Shown: piece by piece, positions 27,432 to 35,514 of the stretch
How positions within the stretch are numbered: position 1 is the stretch's first letter
Layout: each line of letters starts with the position of its first letter
Assembly (NCBI GenBank): GCA_031418215.1
Contig: JANOXC010000096.1
Location: forward strand, 1-45,650
Direction of reading: 5' to 3'
DNA from: JANOXC01 sp031418215
GTDB lineage: Bacteria; Bacteroidota; Bacteroidia; AKYH767-A; OLB10
Length of the DNA: 45,650 nt
Translations under genes and position numbers: made by a program
The notes under the pieces: model-generated
Told to the model about the DNA's origin: nothing
Database searches by the model: none
What the model saw: the letters and a program-made list of their open reading frames with translations, nothing else

Positions 27432-28016
27432 ATGGAAACAAATGAAATCCCGTTAAACGAAACGGATGGCCTTCGCATCATACAACAAATGATCAGCCAG
27501 GCCAAGCAACAATACAGCGATGATAGTTTTATGTATTTACTCTGGGGCTGGCTTGTCTTTACTGCAAGCATGGGGCAATATATTCTTGATGCTGCAGGTG
27601 TTGAAAATGCATGGATTGTTTGGATGTTAATGCCTGTTGGTGGTATAATTAGTGCGATTTACGGCAGGAATAAGCGAAAAGCCCAAAAGGTGAAAACTTA
27701 TATTGATGAGTTCAACAGGTATGTTCTTACTGCGTTTATGGTTTCGCTGTTAATGGTCTTGTTTTTTATGCAGCACTTGCAGTTAAATTGTTATCCAATG
27801 TTAATGATGGTGTATGGCATTTGGCTGTATATATCGGGAGGCAGCTTGCGTTTTAAGCCTTTAATGATTGGTGGAATTGCCAATTGGATATTGGCTGTAG
27901 CAGCATTCTATGTTGATTTTGAAATGCAGTTATTACTCCTGGCTATCGCGGTGATGGTGGGATATATCATTCCGGGATATATGTTGCGAAACCGGTATAA
28001 AAAGCAACAATCATGA
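27432..28016 (+). CDS. Six-span inner-membrane protein of unknown function
   Basis: 194 residues. A cytosolic N-terminal segment with an amphipathic helix (GLRIIQQMISQAKQQY) is followed by about six membrane spans (FMYLLWGWLVFTASMGQYI; AWIVWMLMPVGGIISAIYG; VLTAFMVSLLMVLFFM; CYPMLMMVYGIWLYISGG; LMIGGIANWILAVAAFYV; LLLLAIAVMVGYIIPGYML). Small membrane proteins of this type are often next to winged-helix regulators in Bacteroidota, as here with the gene 15 bases on. I do not assign a function. Confidence 0.75.
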   Translation: METNEIPLNETDGLRIIQQMISQAKQQYSDDSFMYLLWGWLVFTASMGQYILDAAGVENAWIVWMLMPVGGIISAIYGRNKRKAQKVKTYIDEFNRYVLTAFMVSLLMVLFFMQHLQLNCYPMLMMVYGIWLYISGGSLRFKPLMIGGIANWILAVAAFYVDFEMQLLLLAIAVMVGYIIPGYMLRNRYKKQQS

Positions 28017-28031
28017 ATATAGCTATAACCA

Positions 28032-28319
28032 ATGTTTAAAGATCTTGATCCATTATTGCACCAGCAGTTGCGTTTAAGCATCATGTCGCTGTTAATCAGT
28101 GTTCGTGAGGCGGAGTTCACTTTTTTAAAAGAGAAAACAAATGCAACTGCTGGTAATTTAAGTGTACAAATTAATAAGCTGTCTGAAGCAGGATATATTT
28201 CAGTAAGCAAATCTTTTCGCGACAATTACCCTTTGACAACATGCAAGATTACGCGTGATGGTGTTAAAGCTTTTGAAAGTTATGTAGAGAATTTGAAGAA
28301 TTATATTGGGAAAAAATGA
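28032..28319 (+). CDS. Winged-helix transcriptional regulator (MarR/ArsR-like, HTH_34 type)
   Basis: 95 residues, a single winged-helix domain: DPLLHQQLRLSIMSLLISV, then the recognition helix region TNATAGNLSVQINKLSEAGYI and the wing SFRDNYPLTTCKITRDG. No sensor domain or cysteine metal site is seen. Such regulators commonly control their own operon; as the last gene after the receptor, TPR protein and membrane protein it is the likely local repressor. That is inference. Confidence 0.85.
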   Translation: MFKDLDPLLHQQLRLSIMSLLISVREAEFTFLKEKTNATAGNLSVQINKLSEAGYISVSKSFRDNYPLTTCKITRDGVKAFESYVENLKNYIGKK

Positions 28320-28522
28320 TTGAAAATGTCAGTGATTGATGTTCTAACCAACCGCTATTTTGCTAAACGTTGTTCAATTTGTCTGAGTGACAGGATTCCA
28401 TTTAGTGATGCTAGTGTGATCAATCGAAACCCCTATCGAAAGATTTGTATTTGCACAAACCCAATAACGTTACTTCTTATAGGTGAAGAATAATGGTTGG
28501 CGGGACGCCAACCATGCACAAT
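28320..28522. other. Spacer with decayed tRNA-Pro fragment and hairpin
   Basis: No gene is present. Positions 28369-28398 resemble the tRNA-Pro 3' end plus its flank with about four substitutions in the last 22 bases (ATTTGTCTGAGTGACAGG against ATTTGTCGGGGCGACAGG), an older copy of the repeats that follow. A perfect hairpin ATGGTTGGCG-GGA-CGCCAACCAT occupies 28493-28515; it has no T tract, so it is not a plain terminator. Confidence 0.55.
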
Positions 28523-28919
28523 ATTCTGAGAAAAAAATCTGACGGCCTTGCCGACAGTTGTTAGATTTGTCGGGGCGACAGGATTATTGCATGATCCTTA
28601 AATGGGGGAGCTAAATCTTCACAACTGTGCACTTCATGCATTCAGCCTTTTTTTCATAATTACTGCAAACGAAAAACTGTTTGCGCAATTCTGAGAAAAA
28701 AATCTGACGGCCTTGCCGACAGTTGTTAGATTTGTCGGGGCGACAGGATTATTGCATGATCCTTAAATGGGGGAGCTAAATCTTCACAACTGTGCACTTT
28801 GTGCATTCAGCTTTTTTTTCATAATTACTGCAAACGAAAAACTGTTTGCGTAATTCTGAGAAAAAAATCTGACGGCCTTGCCGGCAGTTGCTTGATTTGT
28901 CGGGGCGACAGGATTCGAA
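28523..28919. repeat. Tandem 165-bp repeat carrying tRNA-Pro 3' ends
   Basis: Units begin at 28523, 28688 and 28853, a period of exactly 165. Units 1 and 2 are almost identical; unit 3 follows them until it runs into the body of tRNA-Pro after the shared GTCGGGGCGACAGGATT. Each unit holds, in order, a hairpin terminator for minus-strand transcription (CTGTCGGC-AAG-GCCGTCAG, then ATTTTTTT), the last 16-17 bases of tRNA-Pro, about 80 bases of unique DNA and an imperfect palindrome around GCAAACGAAAAACTGTTTGC. Each new unit thus repeats a tRNA 3' end with its flank, as expected for stacked attachment sites or slipped duplication. Confidence 0.85.
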
Positions 28920-28947
28920 CCTACGACCTCCACGTCCCGAACGTGGC

Positions 28948-30417
28948 CATACGCGTCAGGCTAAGCGGCCAGCTTAAATTGCAGTTGTTTGGCATTTGCC
29001 CTATCTTTTCGCTTGTCATAAACGCAATGGATTTTGACTAGTTGGAATAATTGCTTGTTTGATTGGATTGATATTAGGTCTATAAAATGCTGCCGAAAGA
29101 AGATTGCCATTTTCAATATACTTAATTGTGCTTGAGAATGATCGTTTTCCATTCTGCTTTCACAATGATTCCACCAAATGACATGAAATAAATAGATATA
29201 AAGCAACATGAGATAAATAATGCATTTTACTCTAACCACATTTGTACATTGACGATGAATTAATTTTTCCAGAGAGAAACAGCTTTTCCAACTTTTAAAA
29301 ATAATTTCAATACGCCATCTGAGTTTGTATAGTTGTGTAATTGCTTCTGCAGTACAATTTTTTGGAGAGATGTTGGTGATAAAGATACAATAACCAAGTA
29401 GTTGATAATATTCCGTTGAATGATTGAGGCGCCGGTCCCTGTCTTTATTTGCTTTTCTTCTGCGCTCCTTCGCTTGTGCAACTGGAATTGGAAGAGCAAT
29501 TAGTCGCACCTTTATTTGGTGCTTTTTACCTATGAGCACTTCCCTGTCTATGAATTTGTTTTTGCGCAACTCTTTAAGTATATTTATTTCTGCTCCTGTT
29601 TTAGTTTCGAACACCTTGGTGGTATAGCTTTTTCTTGATAAAAAATAAGCTTCTTTCTCAATCAATTGTGAAATAACATCAAGTACGGAAAATCCTAAAT
29701 CGCGAATACATAAATCTCCTTTTCGCAAGTATGGTAAAACATTGGCCGAAAGACTTTGGTCGTTATTAGAAAAACTATGCAGGTGAAAAAACGGAAAGTT
29801 GTTTGCAGTCAAATTATACATGGCATGAATCTTCGCCAGTGCCTTTTGCTTTCCTGCTGAAAAATTGCCAGGAAAATACGCTGCTAACTCATCGGGTAAA
29901 TGTAAGGTGGTGCTATCATCAATCATCACATTATTAAAATACTTCAAAACTCCCTTTATTTTGCCTGTTTGTACGGATTGCATTTTTTCACCAAGTTGGT
30001 TCTCTACAATAGTCTTTATAAAATATTCCGTCTGGGGTTGCATACGTTCATATAACGATTGCTTAGCTATGGTAGTATTCTCTAATATACCAATCTCCAA
30101 AGCCCAATCGGAATAGGTATTTCGTTGCCTGGAAACCATAATCATAAACCCTATTATTAGACCCTTTGGAGATATTTTACCCGTATTCCGCTTGAGATAT
30201 TGACAGGTTCGAGCAATTTTATTTATTGTTTTTGTTAATAGTTTTCCTGAAATTATATTTTCTTTGTCCCAGGATTGTTTCCTACTGAAGCTGTTTGTTT
30301 TCATTAGTCAAGTTTTGAATTACAAACAGCTTCTTTATTCTTACATCTTCTTCACTGCAACCCTTGATTATATCTACATCCTATTGTTAATAACACTAAA
30401 TTAGCCTGACGCGTATG
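28948..30417 (-). mobile_element. Complete IS4-family insertion sequence, 1470 bp
   Basis: Terminal inverted repeats CATACGCGTCAGGCTAA (28948-28964) and its exact complement (30401-30417), 17 bp without mismatch. It is flanked by a direct target duplication CGAACGTGGC at 28938-28947 and 30418-30427. One transposase gene fills it. Perfect repeats and an open frame indicate a recent, possibly active insertion. Confidence 0.95.
28961..30304 (-). CDS. IS4-family DDE transposase
   Basis: 447 residues. The RNase-H-like catalytic residues are in place: Asp130 in MIDDST, Asp202 in IRDLGF and Glu333 in the IS4 YREK motif YKLRWRIEIIFKSWK (Tyr326, Arg329, Glu333, Lys340). A beta-strand insertion between the second Asp and the Glu (about 225-310) is normal for the family. 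The frame is intact. The stop codon (28961-28963) lies inside the terminal inverted repeat, so the gene uses the element up to its edge. The start at 30304 leaves about 110 bases for a promoter inside the element. Confidence 0.95.
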   Translation of the reverse strand: MKTNSFSRKQSWDKENIISGKLLTKTINKIARTCQYLKRNTGKISPKGLIIGFMIMVSRQRNTYSDWALEIGILENTTIAKQSLYERMQPQTEYFIKTIVENQLGEKMQSVQTGKIKGVLKYFNNVMIDDSTTLHLPDELAAYFPGNFSAGKQKALAKIHAMYNLTANNFPFFHLHSFSNNDQSLSANVLPYLRKGDLCIRDLGFSVLDVISQLIEKEAYFLSRKSYTTKVFETKTGAEINILKELRKNKFIDREVLIGKKHQIKVRLIALPIPVAQAKERRRKANKDRDRRLNHSTEYYQLLGYCIFITNISPKNCTAEAITQLYKLRWRIEIIFKSWKSCFSLEKLIHRQCTNVVRVKCIIYLMLLYIYLFHVIWWNHCESRMENDHSQAQLSILKMAIFFRQHFIDLISIQSNKQLFQLVKIHCVYDKRKDRANAKQLQFKLAA

Positions 30418-30596
30418 CGAACGTGGCGCGCTACCGGGCTGCGCTACGCCCCGAATAAAACAGGTGTCAATACTATAAAATTATGAAATTAGTGTTAAAT
30501 CAAAGTATATAATGGCCATTAATTTCAAGGAAAGATTGATAAACGCAGTCAATAAAACCCTCATCAAGTAAAAGTAATCATTCACCAAAATAATAC

Positions 30597-30627
30597 TTGT
30601 GATTAGAATAAAATCGCTTTACCTTTG
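30597..30627 (+). promoter_or_regulatory. Bacteroidota-type promoter
   Basis: TTG at 30597-30599, 20 bases, then TACCTTTG at 30620-30627, an exact TAnnTTTG element. Transcription should start near 30632, giving a leader of about 85 bases to the DUF349 gene at 30717. Confidence 0.7.
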
Positions 30628-30630
30628 GGC

Positions 30631-30658
30631 AGGCGCTCATCGAAAGAGTGCCTTTTTT
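30631..30658 (+). promoter_or_regulatory. Terminator-like hairpin at the 5' end of the DUF349 transcript
   Basis: AGGCGCTC-ATCGAAA-GAGTGCCT forms an 8-bp stem (one G-U pair) followed by TTTTTT. It lies at the predicted +1, so it would be the first structure of the mRNA. It could stop transcription early or protect the 5' end; the source of any control is not visible. Confidence 0.55.
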
Positions 30659-30716
30659 ATCCTTTTGATGAACCCGTATTCGGCCGTTAGGCCCGGTACT
30701 TTAATGTATAAGAGAA

Positions 30717-32756
30717 ATGGAGAATGTAAATGAAAACACATCTTCAGAAAAAGAAATTTCTGAAAATGAACAACCTGAAGAAAAAATTACTTCAGTAGAA
30801 AATGAAACTCCGGAGTTAACGGAGATGGTACCGTTGGATTTACATCCTGCTTCTGCAGCGGACCCGGTAACAGTTTTGGAGATTGAAGAATTGCAGCCAG
30901 TTGCAGAATCCCCTAACGTTATTGAGTCAATTTCTTCGCAACATATTGCGGAGGAAGGTTTACCTATGGCGGAAATAGATGAGCATCCACCAGTATCTGA
31001 AGAGCACCATGAAGAGCTGGAAATAGAACCTTTAGAAAATTATGCTGACTTCACAAAGGAGCAATTGGTGGAGCGAATACAGGAGTTAAGTGATGTTCCT
31101 GAATTTAATACCGTAAAGGCAAAAGTATATGCAGTGCGTGATGCTTTCAACCATATCATTTCCGAAGAAAAGGCAACTGCGCTTTCTAAATTTTTGGAAG
31201 ACGGTGGACTAAAGGAAGAATTCGATTTTAAAGGAGATGCCCTGGAGGATCGTTTTAATGAAGCGCTAAAAAAATATAATAAACGCAGATCGGAATTTAT
31301 ATTAAGCCAGGAAAAAATACGCACGGAGAATTTAAAGTCAAAGCAGGCGATACTGGGGCAAATGAAGCATATCATCCAGCATGAAGAGGATATGTCGAAA
31401 GCGTTCAATGAATTTCATGACTTGCAGGCACGCTGGAGAAGTATTGGCCCTGTCCCTCCACAGAATATCAATGATCTGTGGATGACATACCGTTTATATA
31501 TAGAGCGTTTCTATGATTATATAAAACTCAACAGGGAACTTCAAGATCTTGATCAGAAAAAAAACCTGGAAATGAAAATGCAGCTTTGCGAACAGGCAGA
31601 GGAGCTGATGTTGGAGCCATCATTAAACAAAGCGATTCAGGCAGCCAATCAATTGCAAAATAAATGGAAGGACATTGGTGTACTTCCGCGCGACAAACGT
31701 ACAGAAGTATGGGCACGTTTCAAGGCAGGAGTAGATAAAGTTTATGAGCGTAAAAAATCTTTCCTTGATGAACTAAAGAAAAAACACGGTGGAAATCTCG
31801 AAGCTAAGAATGCTTTGATTGTAAAGGCTGAAGAATTAATTAGCCAACCCATTCAAAAACATCAGCAATGGCAGGAGACGATGAAAGCACTGCTGGAGTT
31901 GCAGCAAGAATGGCGCAAGATTGGTCCTGCTGATAAGGAAAGCAATGATGAAGTATGGAAAAGATTCAAAGGGGTTTCTGATCAGTTTTTTAAGAATAAG
32001 GATGAGTATTATCAAAAGAAGAAGCAGGAATATGCAGCTAACATGCAACAGAAAACAGAATTATGCATGCAGGCAGAGGGATTGAAGGAAAGCCACGATT
32101 GGAAAAATACCGCAAACGAACTTATTCGTTTACAACAAGAGTGGAAAAAATTAGGGCCTGTCGGATCAAGTGAGAAGAATGAGAAAATATGGAATCGTTT
32201 CCGTCAGGCTTGTGATGCATTTTTCCAGTTAAAAAAATCACACTTCGCCGATCAGGATCAGCAACAGGATGTTAATTATGCAAAGAAGTTGGAGTTGATT
32301 GAAACAGTGGAAAAATATGCTGTTGGCGAAAATGCAAGTGAAGCATTGGAAGAGTTAAAAAATTACCAACGTCAATTCACAGAGATTGGATTGGTGCCAT
32401 TGGCAAAGAAAGATGAAGTATACAATCGATTCCGGAAAGCCATACAGGTTCATTTTAGTACCTTAAAGGCAAAGCCCGAATACCATCAGGGATTTCATAC
32501 ACGCAATGAAAATCAGTCACATCATCGTTCATCAGGTGCTGAGCATGCAGGAACAACAGGTGATGAACGCGGAATCGTTCATAAAATGAATAAGCTGAAA
32601 GAAGAAGTAACGGTATTGGAAAACAATATTGGTTTCTTCGCAAAATCAAAAGGGGCCAATGCCTTAAAAGAGGAGTATGAGCAAAAAATTCAGCAGGCTA
32701 AAGATGAGATTACGAAACTGAAAGAGAAGCTGAAGGAAATAAAAAGTGCTAGTTAA
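30717..32756 (+). CDS. DUF349 coiled-coil repeat protein
   Basis: 679 residues. The first 130 are acidic and low-complexity. From about 195 to 590 there are about five DUF349 units of 65-75 residues, each with a W(K/R)xIGP-type turn (RWRSIGPVP, KWKDIGVLP, EWRKIGPAD, EWKKLGPVG, QFTEIGLVP) followed by a helix with WxRF. A final coiled coil (about 625-679) closes the protein. It is cytosolic, highly charged and without catalytic motifs. The family is common in Bacteroidota and of unknown function. It is transcribed alone from a well-formed promoter with an unusual hairpin leader. Confidence 0.85.
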   Translation: MENVNENTSSEKEISENEQPEEKITSVENETPELTEMVPLDLHPASAADPVTVLEIEELQPVAESPNVIESISSQHIAEEGLPMAEIDEHPPVSEEHHEELEIEPLENYADFTKEQLVERIQELSDVPEFNTVKAKVYAVRDAFNHIISEEKATALSKFLEDGGLKEEFDFKGDALEDRFNEALKKYNKRRSEFILSQEKIRTENLKSKQAILGQMKHIIQHEEDMSKAFNEFHDLQARWRSIGPVPPQNINDLWMTYRLYIERFYDYIKLNRELQDLDQKKNLEMKMQLCEQAEELMLEPSLNKAIQAANQLQNKWKDIGVLPRDKRTEVWARFKAGVDKVYERKKSFLDELKKKHGGNLEAKNALIVKAEELISQPIQKHQQWQETMKALLELQQEWRKIGPADKESNDEVWKRFKGVSDQFFKNKDEYYQKKKQEYAANMQQKTELCMQAEGLKESHDWKNTANELIRLQQEWKKLGPVGSSEKNEKIWNRFRQACDAFFQLKKSHFADQDQQQDVNYAKKLELIETVEKYAVGENASEALEELKNYQRQFTEIGLVPLAKKDEVYNRFRKAIQVHFSTLKAKPEYHQGFHTRNENQSHHRSSGAEHAGTTGDERGIVHKMNKLKEEVTVLENNIGFFAKSKGANALKEEYEQKIQQAKDEITKLKEKLKEIKSAS

Positions 32757-33137
32757 AGAACAGGCGCGCTCATCATGCTCGTACCTGTTGTGCTTTTTTA
32801 TACTTTATAATTCTTGAAACAGGGAAATATTTCCGGTAAATTCGACTTTTTACTGTTAGTTGAGTATGTGGTCATAGCTAAAGAAATTGTTATCTACGAT
32901 ATTTAGACTCGCTAACCATAAACGTTATTATAACAAAAGTCATTGTTCGGATCAATTTCACACAATAATATGTGGTAAAGTTGATGTGTTTAATAATTTT
33001 TAAAAGGTCGTTGTACAACAAGTATTTATGTTATGCGGATAACCTATTATGCGCAGAAAGATATACTTGGTATTGTTTTGTAAACAAAAAAATTCATTCC
33101 ACAAGGAAAGAACTTTTTCAAACAATAAAATAAATAT
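32757..33137. other. 381-bp gap with a nested palindrome
   Basis: No gene is visible. A possible terminator for the DUF349 gene lies near 32762-32800 (CAGGCGCG ... ACCTG, then TTTTTT). The notable part is 33034-33055, TGCGGATAA-CCTA-TTATGCGCA, an inverted repeat with one mismatch, set inside CAAGTAT (33018-33024) and ATACTTG, a second inverted pair. The layout is like a recombinase or regulator binding site. Confidence 0.45.
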
Positions 33138-34721
33138 TTATTTTACAATTATTAATTTTTCGGTTCTCGAAAATTCTCCTGCCTGCATTTTCAAAAAATA
33201 AATACCCGAATTAAAATTTTCTGCATTGAAGAGAGTTTGATGTTCTCCTGCTTCAAATATTTTGTCAGCAAGAGTTTCAACAAGCCTTCCGTTTATATCA
33301 AAAATGTTGAGTGAAATATTTTCTGATTGATTTAGAGAAAAAGAAATACTTGTTGAATTAGCAATTGGATTAGGAGAGATTTTCAATTCACTCCCTGAAA
33401 TATTTTCAATGGAGGCAGAAATTCTTTGTCCGTTACCGGTAAGCTTCACTAACCAACCATCAAGCTCTCCATGATTGCCGTTTACTTGACCATCATTGCT
33501 CCATGTTTCACCAGCTAAAAGTAAGTGGCCATTTTGCGCTTCGATCCCCTTCCAAAAAAAGTCAACATCAGTTCCACCAAATTCTGTTGTCCACAAAATG
33601 TTGCCATTAGCATCAATTTTAGCCATATAACCTTGAGCAGTTTTTATATTAGATAAACCTGCGGCTATAATTCCGACAATTGCAAATCCTTGATCGCAAG
33701 TCTTAATAATTCCGAATCCAGTCGCTGTATCTGCAACGTCGCCAATAAATGCCTGCCACATTATATTGCCTGTTGTGGAATTTATCTTAGGAACCCACAT
33801 ACCGAATATATTGTTGTTGGCTACATCTCCATCATTGGAGCCGGAGTTGCCTGCAAGTGCGATATTACCATCTGTAGTTGCAACCATTTCCTGTCCTTTT
33901 TCCTCTGCACTCCCACCATAAGCCCTACAGGAAATGATGCTGCCTGATTGCTGCAGTTTTAAAACGTATGCATCATATCCACCGTGATAACCAGTAATAT
34001 CACCATCGTTCGACTTAGTACTACCGGCGAAAAAAAGGCGATTATTAATCTCCGAAATACTAGGAACCAGGTCATCATAGTTACTACCGCCAAAGCAATT
34101 TGACCAATCGATAGTGCCTGACTGTTTCAGTTTAACAACCCATCCATCATAGTCACCATGATTTCCAAAAACGTCTCCATCATTTGAATTTGAAAAACCG
34201 GAAAAGACAAGTCGTCCATTGTGCGTTTTATAAATTGATAGACCTTCATCATCCCCGGTTCCGCCAAAGCAATGCTGAGAAAGAAGTTTTCCGTTTTTAT
34301 TCAAGTGAACTAACCATGCATCATTGTCTCCATGATTACCATGCACCTGACCATCATTAGAAGATGTAATGCCAAGTGCAATCAACTCCCCATCATCATC
34401 TTCAATTACCGACGCGAAATCATCATCACCACTCCCTCCATAGGTTTTTTTCCAGAGAATATTTCCTTGTGAATTAAACTTCATAATGAATGCATCGTTA
34501 CCCCCATGAAGGGCATTGAAATTTCCATCCACAGAGTTTGTATTTCCGAATGTGAGATAATTTCCTTCAGAAAGTTTAAGAACTCCATTGGTGAAATCTT
34601 CACCACTACCTCCGATGCATTTCTGCCATTGAATGGAAGGCGCTTGTGCAACAGTCAATAAATAAGATACACAAAAAAGGATGCTCAACACAATTGCTTT
34701 TGGTAAGTATGGTTTTTTCAT
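33138..34721 (-). CDS. T9SS-secreted seven-repeat (probable beta-propeller) protein
   Basis: 527 residues. A signal peptide (to about residue 26, LLTVAQA) precedes seven consecutive repeats of about 55-60 residues (about 30-435), each of the form (W/C)xxxxGGSGDDxxxSI ... GxLxxxGxSxSNDGxVxGNHGxxDxWVVKLxxxG. Repeat 6 has lost most of the SNDG motif. Seven blades would close a beta-propeller. A type A sorting domain follows (ISPNPIANSTSISF ... SGIYFLKMQAG). The Asp/Asn-rich SNDG loops may bind calcium. It lies 30 bases after the Cys-rich T9SS gene and is likely cotranscribed with it. Function is unknown; adhesion or binding is likely. Confidence 0.85.
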   Translation of the reverse strand: MKKPYLPKAIVLSILFCVSYLLTVAQAPSIQWQKCIGGSGEDFTNGVLKLSEGNYLTFGNTNSVDGNFNALHGGNDAFIMKFNSQGNILWKKTYGGSGDDDFASVIEDDDGELIALGITSSNDGQVHGNHGDNDAWLVHLNKNGKLLSQHCFGGTGDDEGLSIYKTHNGRLVFSGFSNSNDGDVFGNHGDYDGWVVKLKQSGTIDWSNCFGGSNYDDLVPSISEINNRLFFAGSTKSNDGDITGYHGGYDAYVLKLQQSGSIISCRAYGGSAEEKGQEMVATTDGNIALAGNSGSNDGDVANNNIFGMWVPKINSTTGNIMWQAFIGDVADTATGFGIIKTCDQGFAIVGIIAAGLSNIKTAQGYMAKIDANGNILWTTEFGGTDVDFFWKGIEAQNGHLLLAGETWSNDGQVNGNHGELDGWLVKLTGNGQRISASIENISGSELKISPNPIANSTSISFSLNQSENISLNIFDINGRLVETLADKIFEAGEHQTLFNAENFNSGIYFLKMQAGEFSRTEKLIIVK

Positions 34722-34751
34722 TTTTATTATTGTTTTGTAATTTGATTTATT

Positions 34752-35294
34752 TTATTTCGTTACCATTATTTTTTCACTTTGCAACATTTCTGCTGATTGA
34801 AACTGAAGAATATAAATTCCGGCATTCACTTCTTCTGCACTCCACACTAATTCATTTTCTCCTTCTTCAAAAACATTTTCAGTAATTGTTGTTACCAACC
34901 TCCCATTTATGTCCAATATTTTAATAGAAACCTTTTGGGATCGGGAAAGTGTAAATGAAATGGTTGTGGAACTGGTAACCAGATTAGGAAAAATGCTGAC
35001 TTTGTTTTCCTCCGTAATTGCTTCGCCGTTGCTTAAACGAAAAGGACAAGCATGCCAACCCTGGTTATTATAAAATTGTATTGAGCCACATGAAACTTTC
35101 TTGACGCAGATAAAACCGCATCCGCCTCTGCAGACATTACAGGTTGGTACATTTACAATACATACTTGATTTGAACAGTGATAGCCGGCAGGGCATGGGT
35201 GAGTATAGTTGCATGACTGTGCATTTGCAAAAGGATTCTGCAAACAGAATACGAGAATCAGAATAATTGTTTGGAGTAGATTTTTAGTCTTCAT
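34752..35294 (-). CDS. Small cysteine-rich T9SS-secreted protein
   Basis: 180 residues from the ATG at 35294; a longer frame to 35396 is rejected because the start at 35294 gives a clean signal peptide (MKTKNLLQTIILILVFCLQN ... ANA/QS). The mature N-terminal part (about 26-90) has ten cysteines within about 60 residues (SCNYTHPCPAGYHCSNQVC; CNVCRGGCGFIC; VSCGSIQF; HACPF), consistent with five disulfides, like a knottin or EGF-type module. The rest is a type A sorting domain (FPNLVTSSTTISFTL ... NAGIYILQFQ). It is transcribed ahead of the seven-repeat protein and divergently from the TPR kinase. It could be a small binding protein; I know no named family. Confidence 0.75.
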   Translation of the reverse strand: MKTKNLLQTIILILVFCLQNPFANAQSCNYTHPCPAGYHCSNQVCIVNVPTCNVCRGGCGFICVKKVSCGSIQFYNNQGWHACPFRLSNGEAITEENKVSIFPNLVTSSTTISFTLSRSQKVSIKILDINGRLVTTITENVFEEGENELVWSAEEVNAGIYILQFQSAEMLQSEKIMVTK

Positions 35295-35514
35295 TTTGTT
35301 TATGATTTGATTGGTTAAATTGATAAGGCAAAGGTGGAGTAGTAAGCAAGATGCTGCAATAGCATAAACATGCTGAATTAAGGGTTGAGGTATCAATAAA
35401 TAGCATATTTATGCCATTTGACGTGTAGAAGTTACTGCTTTACTTTGCTTCTTGATAAGATAATTGTGATTGGAATACATTATCTTTCAGGAGGAAAGAT
35501 CCAACCATAATAAA

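Larger units (their letters stand above)
28900..30453 (-). pseudogene. tRNA-Pro (CGG) split by an IS4-family insertion
   Basis: The two halves are complement(30428-30453) plus the 10-bp duplication, and complement(28900-28947). Joined, they give a 74-base tRNA: acceptor arms CGGGGCG/CGCCCCG, D-arm, anticodon stem CCACG/CGTGG with loop TTCGGGA (anticodon CGG, proline), T-arm GTAGG-TTCGAAT-CCTGT and discriminator A. The insertion lies at the anticodon arm and must abolish the tRNA. Cells can tolerate this when tRNA-Pro(UGG) reads CCG codons; that gene is not in the window. Confidence 0.9.

Noticed and set aside
28493..28515. Riboswitch or terminator at the perfect 10-bp hairpin
   Set aside because: There is no T tract, no downstream gene in the same direction and no recognisable aptamer.
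28523..28919. Possible CRISPR-like array
   Set aside because: The 165-bp units are contiguous with no variable spacers, contain tRNA sequence and there are no cas genes.
28799..29041. 80-residue plus-strand frame containing GDRIRTYDLHVPN
   Set aside because: It is the well-known false frame across a tRNA gene, here tRNA-Pro, and runs on into the IS end.
33034..33055. Chromosomal dif site
   Set aside because: The spacer between arms is 4 bases instead of 6 and no supporting evidence such as strand-skew change can be judged in this window.
35296..35396. N-terminal extension of the Cys-rich T9SS protein
   Set aside because: It would put a second hydrophobic segment ahead of a clean signal peptide; the start at 35294 is better.
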